A stretch of DNA of 16,652 nt, taken from positions 1 to 16,652 of the forward strand of contig JANOYV010000069.1 of the NCBI GenBank assembly GCA_031429105.1, written 5' to 3'. This document shows, one piece after another, positions 1-5,989 of this stretch. The stretch comes from JAKFWF01 sp031429105 (GTDB taxonomy: Bacteria; Pseudomonadota; Alphaproteobacteria; Rhizobiales; Hyphomicrobiaceae). Both the position numbers and the translations under genes were made by a program. The notes beneath the pieces were generated by a model. The model was not told the origin of the DNA and made no database searches. It was given only the letters and a program-made list of their open reading frames with translations. Numbering within the stretch: position 1 is the first letter of the stretch; each line of letters begins with the position of its first letter.

Positions 1-1
1 T

Positions 2-1030
2 CGCTTTGGGCTCGCCCGCGTGCCGCGCCGCATCGAGGTCTACGACAACAGCCACATCATGGGCACCAACGCGGTCGGCGGCATGATCGTGGCTGGCATC
101 CAAGGCATGGTGAAGAACCAGTACCGCAAGTTCAATATCAAGTCGGAAGGGCTGACGCCCGGTGATGACTACGCGATGATGCGGGAGGTGCTGACCCGCC
201 GGTTCAAGCGCGTGGCGGCGGAGTTGGCGGGTGAACTGACGGTTGTTGAACACGACGCGATCGACAGTGCGCTTACCCCCCACCCCGGCCCTCCCCCTCA
301 AGGGGGGAGGGAGGGAAACGGAGGGGCTGCACCGACGATGCCCACCAGTGTCAGTAGTGATTTAGCGTCCCCTCCCCTCTCGGCTACACTGCCAGTAGTT
401 GGGGAGACGTCCCGCATCGTCGCAGCTGGCACGCCGCCGAAAGGCGAGCGTGGGGCGGACGCCATTGCGTTCGGTGTGTTGCGCGCGGACGAGGCATCAC
501 TCAATGACGATGATGAAAACGATGACGATCAGGACGACGAACTGACCACCGATGCCGAAGCGTTCCCGTCGATCCCCGACCTCGTGCTGGTCGATGGCGG
601 TGCTGGACAATTAGCGATTGCGCAAGAGGTAATGGCCGAACTCGGCCTCACCGATATCATCCCGCTTGTGGGCGTCGCCAAAGGCCCCGACCGGGATGCC
701 GGCCGCGAGCACTTTCATGTGCCAGGACGCCCGCGTTCGTTCATGCTGGAGCCGCGCGACCCCGTGCTCTACTTCGTCCAGCGCCTGCGCGACGAAGCGC
801 ACCGCTTCGCCATCGGCACGCACCGGGCGAAGCGCGCCAAGGCGCTCGGCGCCAATCCGCTGGATGAAATCGAGGGCATCGGGCCGACCCGCAAGCGGGC
901 GCTGCTCAGCCACTTCGGCTCAGCCAAGGCCGTGTCGCGCGCCGGCATCGAGGACTTGAAAGCGGTGCGCAATATCTCGGCGCAGATGGCGCAAGCGATC
1001 CACGACTTCTTCAACGAGAAGAAGAATTGA
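2..1030 (+). CDS. uvrC: UvrABC excinuclease subunit C, C-terminal part (5' end outside window)
   Basis: UvrC makes the dual incisions at DNA lesions after UvrA/UvrB recognition. The reading frame is open from base 2, so the start and the N-terminal GIY-YIG and UVR regions lie upstream. The RNase H-like nuclease half is complete. EVYDNSH (about 35-55), PGDDYAMM (about 158-181), LVDGGAGQ (587-610) and HRFAIGTHR (800-826) supply the expected acidic and His residues, and tandem helix-hairpin-helix motifs follow (GIGPTRKRALL, about 875-907). The oddity is the linker between GDDYAMM and LVDGG. It is usually a couple of dozen residues but spans over 110 here. It contains a palindromic DNA insert (about 273-456) and a very acidic stretch (about 504-545, NDDDENDDDQDDE). 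All catalytic motifs are kept, so the protein is probably active. The gene ends 19 bases before the convergent GST stop. Confidence 0.95.
   Translation, partial: RFGLARVPRRIEVYDNSHIMGTNAVGGMIVAGIQGMVKNQYRKFNIKSEGLTPGDDYAMMREVLTRRFKRVAAELAGELTVVEHDAIDSALTPHPGPPPQGGREGNGGAAPTMPTSVSSDLASPPLSATLPVVGETSRIVAAGTPPKGERGADAIAFGVLRADEASLNDDDENDDDQDDELTTDAEAFPSIPDLVLVDGGAGQLAIAQEVMAELGLTDIIPLVGVAKGPDRDAGREHFHVPGRPRSFMLEPRDPVLYFVQRLRDEAHRFAIGTHRAKRAKALGANPLDEIEGIGPTRKRALLSHFGSAKAVSRAGIEDLKAVRNISAQMAQAIHDFFNEKKN
273..456. repeat. Palindromic element inserted in frame inside uvrC
   Basis: The segment is built of nested inverted repeats. CCCTCCCCCT faces AGGGGGGAGGG around 291-313. GCTGC-acc-GACGATGC (326-341) pairs with GCATCGTCGCAGC (414-426). 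Inside that, CAGTGT (346-351) pairs with ACACTG (386-391). CGCC-GAAA-GGCG lies at 435-446, and CCCCAC near the left end faces GTGGGG at 450-455. Translated, it gives low-complexity Pro/Gly-rich protein (TPHPGPPPQGGREG and TPPKGERG) unlike any UvrC. That Pro/Gly-rich pattern is common in spurious alphaproteobacterial ORFs over intergenic hairpins. The exact ends are uncertain, and no target duplication is obvious. Confidence 0.75.
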
Positions 1031-1049
1031 AGTCGGCAGACGCCTACCG

Positions 1050-1685
1050 TCAAACCACTTTATCGGTAATGACCTGCGGCACCGGCACCGAAGCCACGAA
1101 CGAGGGGCGCGTCTCCAGTGCCTCACTGTAAGCCGCCAACTCGGGATAAAGTCGTCGCCAGTCGAACTCGGCAAAGCGGACGGTGATATAGCCCAGCACT
1201 GTGCCGGTGGCGATATCGCCGAGCCCAAAGCGGTCACCCACCGCAAAGCGGCGGTCGCCGATCAGTCTGGCGATCTCGCGCACGCCGCCGTCGATTTTGC
1301 GCCGTTGGCGCGCCATCCAGTCGGGGCTTTGTTGCCCAGCGGCGCGCCGACGTTCGAAGAATGTCAGAACGACTGCATCGCACACACCATCACAGAGGAC
1401 CTCAAGGCGGCGCGCGTCGAGAATGCCATGGACATCGGTCGGCAACATCGGCGTTTCGGGATACTTGATTTCGAGATATTGCAGGATGAAGTTCGACTCG
1501 TAGACACTCGAGCCGTCATCCAGGATCAGGACCGGCAGCTTCTCCAACGGATTATACTTCGGCGTCTCAGTCGTACTGTTCCACGGCACTTCCGTGATCA
1601 ATTCGAACGGCAAACCCTTTTCCGCAAGTGCAATGCGAACCTTGCGCGCATAGGGGCTTGGTGTTGCGCTGATCAGTTTAAGCAT
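1050..1685 (-). CDS. Glutathione S-transferase family protein
   Basis: A 211-residue protein with a typical GST length and plan. The N-terminal thioredoxin-like domain begins MLKLISATPSPYARKVRIAL, with the SPYARK motif near residues 10-15. It contains the cis-Pro segment EKLPVLILDDG and the glutathione-contacting YESNFILQYLE, followed by an all-helical C-terminal domain with FGLGDIATG (N-capping box region). I chose the ATG at 1685 rather than an upstream extension because it starts the fold directly and has GGAGG seven bases upstream. Likely roles are glutathione conjugation or a related thiol-transfer or isomerase reaction in the cytoplasm, and the substrate cannot be read from sequence. 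It is convergent with uvrC and divergent from the acyl-CoA synthetase. Confidence 0.9.
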   Translation of the reverse strand: MLKLISATPSPYARKVRIALAEKGLPFELITEVPWNSTTETPKYNPLEKLPVLILDDGSSVYESNFILQYLEIKYPETPMLPTDVHGILDARRLEVLCDGVCDAVVLTFFERRRAAGQQSPDWMARQRRKIDGGVREIARLIGDRRFAVGDRFGLGDIATGTVLGYITVRFAEFDWRRLYPELAAYSEALETRPSFVASVPVPQVITDKVV

Positions 1686-1899
1686 GGGGTCGCCTCCACC
1701 ATCGCAAACGGGATTGATCGCTCTCGCAAGAGGTAGGAGCATCGCTTAACCTCAGTATCACTATTGGCGTCACATCTAAAGCATCTGGCGTGCGTGCAAT
1801 CTGTCTTAAAATGTCAGTCGCAAAGCGCATTGCAGCCCGCACGCCCGTGAACTAGCGTTGGCGGTGATCTATTACGCAATCCCCAACCGGCCACTTCCC

Positions 1900-3528
1900 A
1901 TGTCCCTGAACCCCTATGCCCAGCATCTCGACAAAAACCCAGCCAACCATCAGCCGCTGACGCCGCTGACGTTCCTGGAGCGCGCGGCCCGGGTCTATCC
2001 AGAACACACAGCGGTGATCCATGGCGCGCAACGGCGCACCTATGCTCAGTTGTACCAGCGCTGCCGACAATTGGCGTCGAGCCTCGCGCAGCGCTACATC
2101 GGCCCTGGCGATACGGTTGCCGTGATGCTCGCCAACACGCCGCCGATGATCGAGGCGCACTACGCCGTGCCGATGACGGGGGGCGTGTTGCTGTCGCTCA
2201 ACACGCGCCTCGATGCCGCGATCCTGGCGTTCCAACTCGACCACGGCAATGCCAAAGTCCTGATCTGCGACCGCGAGTTCGCCCCTGTCATCAAGGCAGC
2301 CCTCGCCCAGACCAAGGTGAAACCGTTCATCATCGACTACGACGACCTCGAATTCCCGCAAACCAACGAACGGCTGAGCTTTGTCGATTACGAGGCGTTC
2401 TTAGCCAACGGCGATCCAGACTTTCAGTGGCGCATGCCCAAGGACGAGTGGGATGCGATTGCGCTCAACTATACATCCGGCACGACGGGCAACCCAAAGG
2501 GCGTCGTCTACCACCACCGTGGCGCGACGCTCATGTGCTACGGCAATCTCGTGGCCGGCAGCATCGGCCAGCATCCGGTCTACTTGTGGACATTGCCGAT
2601 GTTCCACTGCAACGGCTGGTGCTTCCCGTGGACGTTGTCGGTCGTCGCTGGCACACACGTGTGCCTCAGATGGGTGCGCGCGAAACTGATGTTTGACGCG
2701 ATTGCCGATCATAAGGTGACGCACCTGTGCGGCGCGCCGATCGTGATGTCGACGCTGCTCAATGCCAAGCCCGATGAGAAACGCGAGATGGCCGCACGGG
2801 TGAAGTTCATCACGGCAGCGGCGCCGCCGCCCGAAGCCGTGCTCGCGCAAATGGCGCAAGCAGGCTTCGACGTGACCCACGTCTACGGCCTGACCGAGAC
2901 CTACGGGCCTGCCGTCGTCAACGACTGGCACAGCGATTGGGATGCGCTCTCAGCTGACGAGCGCGCTGCCAAGAAAGCGCGCCAGGGCGTGCGCTATGTC
3001 GGCCTCGAAGCGCTCAGCGTGATGGACCCGGAAACCATGGTGGCGGTGCCAGCCGACGGCGAGACGCTGGGCGAGGTCATGTTCCGTGGCAACATCGTGA
3101 TGAAGGGCTATCTCAAGAACCCGGTGGCGACGGAAGAAGCGTTCGCTGGCGGCTGGTTCCACTCGGGCGACCTCGGCGTGGTGCACCCGGACGGCTATAT
3201 CCAATTGAAGGACCGCTCGAAGGACATCATCATTTCAGGCGGCGAAAACATTTCGTCGATTGAAGTCGAGGATCAACTTTATAAGCATCCGGCGGTCGGC
3301 TATGTGGCGGTCGTCGCGAAACCCGATGACAAATGGGGCGAGACGCCGTGTGCCTTCATCGAGCTCAAACCCGGCATGACAGCCACCGCCGACGAACTGA
3401 TCGCCTGGTGCCGTCAGGGCTTGGCCGCCTACAAATGCCCGCGCACCATCGTGTTCCAGGACATCCCCAAAACCTCAACGGGCAAGATCCAGAAATTCAA
3501 GCTGCGGGAGATGGCGAAGGCGGTGTGA
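1900..3528 (+). CDS. AMP-forming acyl-CoA synthetase (ANL superfamily), copy 1
   Basis: A 542-residue enzyme that should activate a carboxylic acid to acyl-AMP and then acyl-CoA. All hallmark motifs are present. The phosphate loop YTSGTTGNPKG is at 2470-2502, and YGLTETYGP is near 2884-2910. HSGDLGVVHPDGY is followed by the hinge KDRSKDIIISGGENISS, and the catalytic-lysine motif STGKIQ has its Lys at 3484-3486. I start at ATG 1900 (MSLNPYAQHLDKNPANH), which matches the usual N-terminus of this subgroup. In-frame TTG 1858 and GTG 1864 would add a poorly conserved extension, and no start has a strong ribosome site. The substrate is unknown: medium- or long-chain and methylmercaptopropionate-type ligases share this architecture. 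A clear paralogue lies at 12245-13876. Confidence 0.93.
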   Translation: MSLNPYAQHLDKNPANHQPLTPLTFLERAARVYPEHTAVIHGAQRRTYAQLYQRCRQLASSLAQRYIGPGDTVAVMLANTPPMIEAHYAVPMTGGVLLSLNTRLDAAILAFQLDHGNAKVLICDREFAPVIKAALAQTKVKPFIIDYDDLEFPQTNERLSFVDYEAFLANGDPDFQWRMPKDEWDAIALNYTSGTTGNPKGVVYHHRGATLMCYGNLVAGSIGQHPVYLWTLPMFHCNGWCFPWTLSVVAGTHVCLRWVRAKLMFDAIADHKVTHLCGAPIVMSTLLNAKPDEKREMAARVKFITAAAPPPEAVLAQMAQAGFDVTHVYGLTETYGPAVVNDWHSDWDALSADERAAKKARQGVRYVGLEALSVMDPETMVAVPADGETLGEVMFRGNIVMKGYLKNPVATEEAFAGGWFHSGDLGVVHPDGYIQLKDRSKDIIISGGENISSIEVEDQLYKHPAVGYVAVVAKPDDKWGETPCAFIELKPGMTATADELIAWCRQGLAAYKCPRTIVFQDIPKTSTGKIQKFKLREMAKAV

Positions 3529-3557
3529 GGCGTTGGGGTAAATCGATGTGCTTTTTC

Positions 3558-3587
3558 CCCTCTCCCCGTCCCCTTACGGGGAGAGGG
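3558..3587. repeat. GC-rich hairpin repeat, 12-bp perfect stem
   Basis: CCCTCTCCCCGT (3558-3569) pairs perfectly with ACGGGGAGAGGG (3576-3587) around a six-base loop. It lies 29 bases after the acyl-CoA synthetase stop. The T-run comes before the hairpin on the plus strand and becomes an A-run on the minus strand, so it is not a canonical intrinsic terminator, although it could still slow polymerase or protect the mRNA 3' end. The stem is nearly the same as the outer stem at 3734-3773, which argues for a dispersed repeat family. Confidence 0.8.
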
Positions 3588-3637
3588 CAGAGGCCGGCCC
3601 GTAGTCTGCCGTTGAGGCACCAGCCATAGTTCCGGCC

Positions 3638-3731
3638 GAGGGAGAGGGGCGGCAGCTTGTTCGACACCAATTTTTACATCGCTAGGCGGCCTGATGTTGC
3701 AGGCACCATGGAAGCGGCCGCCCCTCACCCT
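3638..3731. repeat. Long-range inverted repeat linking the hairpin cluster
   Basis: GAGGGAGAGGGGCGGC (3638-3653) is complementary to GCCGCCCCTCACCCT (3717-3731) with one mismatch. The arms enclose about 60 bases with no further obvious structure. Together with the hairpins on both sides, the 3558-3773 block looks like one composite palindromic element. Confidence 0.65.
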
Positions 3732-3733
3732 AA

Positions 3734-3773
3734 CCCTCTCCCCGTTCGGGCCGCGGGCCCGACGGGGAGAGGG
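3734..3773. repeat. GC-rich hairpin repeat, second copy of the CCCTCTCCCCG type
   Basis: CCCTCTCCCCG (3734-3744) pairs with CGGGGAGAGGG (3763-3773). The stem continues inward as TCGGGCC against GGGCCCGA with one bulged T. No T-run follows on either strand. The outer stem matches that at 3558-3587. Confidence 0.8.
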
Positions 3774-3845
3774 GATAGCCGCGTGCCCATATGCGATTGA
3801 CTTGGGGTAACCGGCGCTAACCTTGCGCCGCCCCCTCAACTGCCT

Positions 3846-3879
3846 CCCCGGCCGGAGCGCGCAGCGCGTAGAGCCGGGG
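3846..3879. repeat. CCCCGGC/GCCGGGG hairpin repeat
   Basis: CCCCGGC (3846-3852) pairs with GCCGGGG (3873-3879), and a GCGC...GCGC inner palindrome sits in the loop. It differs in sequence from the two hairpins just upstream, so a second repeat type lies in the same gene-free stretch. I have a general memory of similar CCCCGGC...GAGCGCAGCG...GCCGGGG hairpins in proteobacterial intergenic regions. Confidence 0.65.
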
Positions 3880-4031
3880 TCGCGTCGGTTGCTTCTTGCG
3901 TCCGAAGATCAACACGCACCACTGGTCGGCTTTGGATATTCACCGAGCGTCACGAAATCTCTCGACTTCAGACTGCCATCAGGCGAGTCTCACCCGCCTC
4001 GAACCTCACTGTCCCATTCAAGATCACCGCG
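3880..4031. other. Rest of the gene-free stretch, nothing recognised
   Basis: The 3529-4031 interval holds no convincing gene. Its first 350 bases are the repeats listed separately. In 3880-4031 I see no RNA gene, no strong promoter and no conserved coding signal. Open frames here have atypical composition and do not resemble proteins. Confidence 0.5.
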
Positions 4032-4316
4032 ATGAAGTTTCCAAAGTGGAATGGTGTCACGCAGCCCTGCGTTCATGTCTTTTCGCTGGTGTGTTTCGTC
4101 GTTGGCTACGCTGTCGTATCGACCTTGTCACTCGGTCAAATTAAGTACGACGACCGGGAAGGGCCCAGCTGGAATCCGGTCTCCAGGATGCCGGACGGGA
4201 AGGTTAGCCTTTCGCAGACTGCCATTGGAGGCATCGGATTTGTAGCTCTGGCAATAGGAATGGCCGCGCTGCTTGGCCTCGGCCTCCTCTGGAACCGCAT
4301 TCGATTAGGCAGCTAA
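4032..4316 (+). CDS. Small hypothetical membrane protein with two predicted transmembrane helices
   Basis: I do not recognise this 94-residue protein. It has a short hydrophilic N-terminus (MKFPKWNGVTQP), a hydrophobic segment at about 13-35 (VFSLVCFVVGYAVV), a polar loop of about 30 residues (KYDDREGPSWNP), a second hydrophobic segment at about 64-88 (GGIGFVALAIGMAALLGLG) and a short basic end (NRIRLGS). This fits an inner-membrane protein with both ends on one face. No good ribosome-binding site precedes the ATG at 4032, so the start and the gene itself are only moderately supported. It is followed at 77 bases by another small membrane protein on the same strand. Confidence 0.5.
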   Translation: MKFPKWNGVTQPCVHVFSLVCFVVGYAVVSTLSLGQIKYDDREGPSWNPVSRMPDGKVSLSQTAIGGIGFVALAIGMAALLGLGLLWNRIRLGS

Positions 4317-4393
4317 CGACTGCGCCAGCATTGCATTCTGTGATCAATTCCAGGCCCTAATCGACGATTTGGAAGCAAGAATTTGGGTGGAAT

Positions 4394-4774
4394 ATGTACC
4401 TGTTGGTGCTGGTGGCCATGGTGGTGGGTTTGTACTTCGCATCCGCTGCATGGGAGCGACCGCGCCCGGCTGCGGTTGTGGCGGCCATCCTATGGCTGCT
4501 CTACGCCATCTACGAATTCCAGATTGCATCCGGTGTGCTGTGCGACGCGCAATGCAACATTCGCGTTGATCTCGTTCTTGCTTTGCCACTGTTGGGGATT
4601 GCGACTTTGTTTGCTTGCAACACCCCTGGTCAACGGTCGGTCGTCAAAAGGGTACTCGGTGTGATCAGCTTGATCATCTTCGTGTTGTTAGTGGCGCCAC
4701 TTGTCTACATCGCACTGGTGGGGTTCCCGGCTGACACGCAACCACCCCCTAATTCACAACCTAGCCCCAAGTGA
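4394..4774 (+). CDS. Hypothetical membrane protein, four predicted transmembrane helices
   Basis: A 126-residue protein with four hydrophobic segments: about 1-18 (MYLLVLVAMVVGLYFASA), 25-45 (AAVVAAILWLLYAIYEF), 60-76 (LVLALPLLGIATLFA) and 87-110 (VLGVISLIIFVLLVAPLVYIALVG). A Pro-rich polar tail ends in PPPNSQPSPK. The short loop CDAQCNIRVD between helices 2 and 3 has paired cysteines and an NIRVDL motif. I associate that motif loosely with uncharacterised small membrane proteins, so it may mark a conserved family. A GGTGGA lies just upstream of the ATG at 4394. The function is unknown. The palindrome cluster at 4790-4944 follows directly. Confidence 0.7.
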   Translation: MYLLVLVAMVVGLYFASAAWERPRPAAVVAAILWLLYAIYEFQIASGVLCDAQCNIRVDLVLALPLLGIATLFACNTPGQRSVVKRVLGVISLIIFVLLVAPLVYIALVGFPADTQPPPNSQPSPK

Positions 4775-4789
4775 GTTGGTGCCTGCTTG

Positions 4790-4850
4790 CCTACGGCTGT
4801 TCGTGCTCGGCGATCAACATCGTGGTGTTCCTTTCCACAACAGCCGTAGG
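4790..4850. repeat. 12-bp perfect inverted repeat downstream of the membrane protein gene
   Basis: CCTACGGCTGTT (4790-4801) pairs perfectly with AACAGCCGTAGG (4839-4850) across a 37-base interior containing a weak GTGG...CCAC pairing. It abuts the palindrome at 4851-4886, so the GTAGG end and the TTGGGTTA start read as one continuous repeat unit. No T-run follows. Confidence 0.75.
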
Positions 4851-4886
4851 TTGGGTTAGACCGGCGCACTTGCCGGTCGTAACCCA
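4851..4886. repeat. TTGGGTTA...TAACCCAA palindromic repeat, copy 1
   Basis: TTGGGTTAGACCGGC (4851-4865) pairs with GCCGGTC-g-TAACCCAA (4871-4886), with one bulged G and a loop of about five bases. The GTAGGTTGGGTTA...TAACCCAACA pattern is, from memory, a widespread REP-like intergenic palindrome in proteobacteria. Confidence 0.75.
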
Positions 4887-4914
4887 ACATTCCACGGGGC
4901 GGCACATGAATTTG

Positions 4915-4944
4915 TTGGGTTACGCGCCAAGGGGCGCTAACCCA
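4915..4944. repeat. TTGGGTTA...TAACCCA palindromic repeat, copy 2
   Basis: TTGGGTTA (4915-4922) followed by CGCGCC pairs with GGCGC and TAACCCA (to 4944), around an AAGG-type loop. It shares the outer arms of copy 1 but has a different inner stem, so the outer arms are the conserved part of the repeat. The two copies are 28 bases apart. Confidence 0.7.
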
Positions 4945-4978
4945 TACGGCTCGTTTCGGTCTAAGGAGGCGGCCGAAA

Positions 4979-5013
4979 TGATGGTGAAGCTCACGACAGC
5001 AACTTCACCATCA
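4979..5013 (-). terminator. Possible terminator overlapping the stop codon of the 4991-5785 gene
   Basis: On the minus strand TGATGGTGAAG (5013-5003) pairs perfectly over 11 bp with CTTCACCATCA (4989-4979), and a short TTT follows. The hairpin spans the last codons and the stop codon. The T-run is weak, so it may instead be an mRNA 3'-end stabiliser. Confidence 0.45.
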
Positions 5014-5785
5014 ACAAAAACGCAGCGCTCCCGACACCGAACACCAACCCCGAGATCGCCCGCACCGGGTTGCGCCAGAACATTTCGTAGGCTTCGCGCA
5101 ATTGCCCGCCATTGAGGGTCCACCATGTGGCTTCGGTTTTGAGCGCGCGGTCGGAGGCCAACTGCGCGACATCGGCAATCAACGTGACTTTGCAGAGCAC
5201 CGACTGCAGCACGTTGTAATACTGACCTTGGGTGAAGGCGCGGGCTTCATCGAGGCCCGACAGGAAGCTCGACGTCGAGAGGCTGTTCAACTCCGCCAGC
5301 GTCTCGATGTAGGGCTTGGCCACATAGTCCGAGCCGTACATCTCGACGAACAGACGCGATAGATCGACCTTCTGGCTTTCGTGAACCGCGACCGGCTCGC
5401 CGTTCAACAATGCAAACCGATGGCCGATGGCGGCAAAGCCGAATTTTTCATCGCGCATGTTCCAGTGCAGGTAGGTTGCCGATGGGTTGCGACTTAGAAA
5501 CTCGTAGAAGCGGAACAACATCGCCTGTTCCATGCCATCGAGGCCAGACATGTCGTTGTTGCGTCGACGGGCGAGTTCCACCTCCGCGTGGATTGAAAAC
5601 GAGGTGGTGGCGCCCGTTCCAAGATTGCGCAGGGCAATCGCCGTAATGCGCGGCGATGCGTAGCCCTGGCCTTGGTCGAAGCTCTCGCAGGCATAGTGCA
5701 CCACGAAGACGCTCGCGGGATGGCCGAACAGGCGGGCGAGGCCTTCTCGTGCGATCTTCTGGCGGTTTGGGTTCGGTGCAGCCAC
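4991..5785 (-). CDS. Uncharacterised protein, possibly RNase H-like fold, with C-terminal membrane anchor
   Basis: I cannot name this protein, about 264 residues from GTG 5785. That start is preferred because the further upstream reading has unusual composition and would overlap the divergent transporter start. A GGAG lies 11 bases before it. The pattern recalls DEDD/RNase H-like exonucleases: an early strand with an acidic residue (VVHYACESFDQG), then ITAIALRNLGTGATTSFSI, then helix-plus-strand LFRFYEFLSRNPSATYLHWNMRDEKFGF, then DLSRLFVEMYG followed by KPYIETLAEL. This is an inference by pattern, and a full catalytic set is not evident. The last 22 or so residues (ISGLVFGVGSAAFLLMVKLLS) form one hydrophobic helix, so it is probably tail-anchored in the membrane. 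It is divergent from the DMT transporter. Confidence 0.75.
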   Translation of the reverse strand: MAAPNPNRQKIAREGLARLFGHPASVFVVHYACESFDQGQGYASPRITAIALRNLGTGATTSFSIHAEVELARRRNNDMSGLDGMEQAMLFRFYEFLSRNPSATYLHWNMRDEKFGFAAIGHRFALLNGEPVAVHESQKVDLSRLFVEMYGSDYVAKPYIETLAELNSLSTSSFLSGLDEARAFTQGQYYNVLQSVLCKVTLIADVAQLASDRALKTEATWWTLNGGQLREAYEMFWRNPVRAISGLVFGVGSAAFLLMVKLLS

Positions 5786-5989
5786 GAATGAGTACGCTCC
5801 AAGCAGACGCGACCTCGAATCAGGAGCGCATCCGTTGCGCCACTGTGCGGATCGCAGCCCGCCATTCAAGCGGTCGCTCTGCCCCGCTGTCTGCCATGCG
5901 ACAATAGTGGTGGAAAGCACACGCAGAAGTTGGCACTGGAAGGTCGCACAGTCGTGCACGCAGACGTCCGTTCGGAAAAACGTGAAGCC

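Noticed and set aside
987..1044. CTTCTTC-aacga-GAAGAAG hairpin at the uvrC end as a terminator
   Set aside because: It lies within codons for FFNEKKN, has no T-run on either strand, and the stem follows from Phe and Lys codons.
3551..3590. Intrinsic terminator for the first acyl-CoA synthetase
   Set aside because: The T-run is before the stem on the plus strand and becomes an A-run on the minus strand, so it is recorded as a repeat instead.
3429..3839. 136-residue minus-strand open frame over the hairpin cluster
   Set aside because: It is antisense to the acyl-CoA synthetase end and runs through GC-rich hairpins. Its PSPRRARGP and PLPSPRKGTG peptides are typical of translated palindromic repeats.
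4771..5115. Plus-strand open frame of 114 residues
   Set aside because: It crosses the palindrome cluster and then reads antisense to the 4991-5785 gene, with no recognisable protein features.
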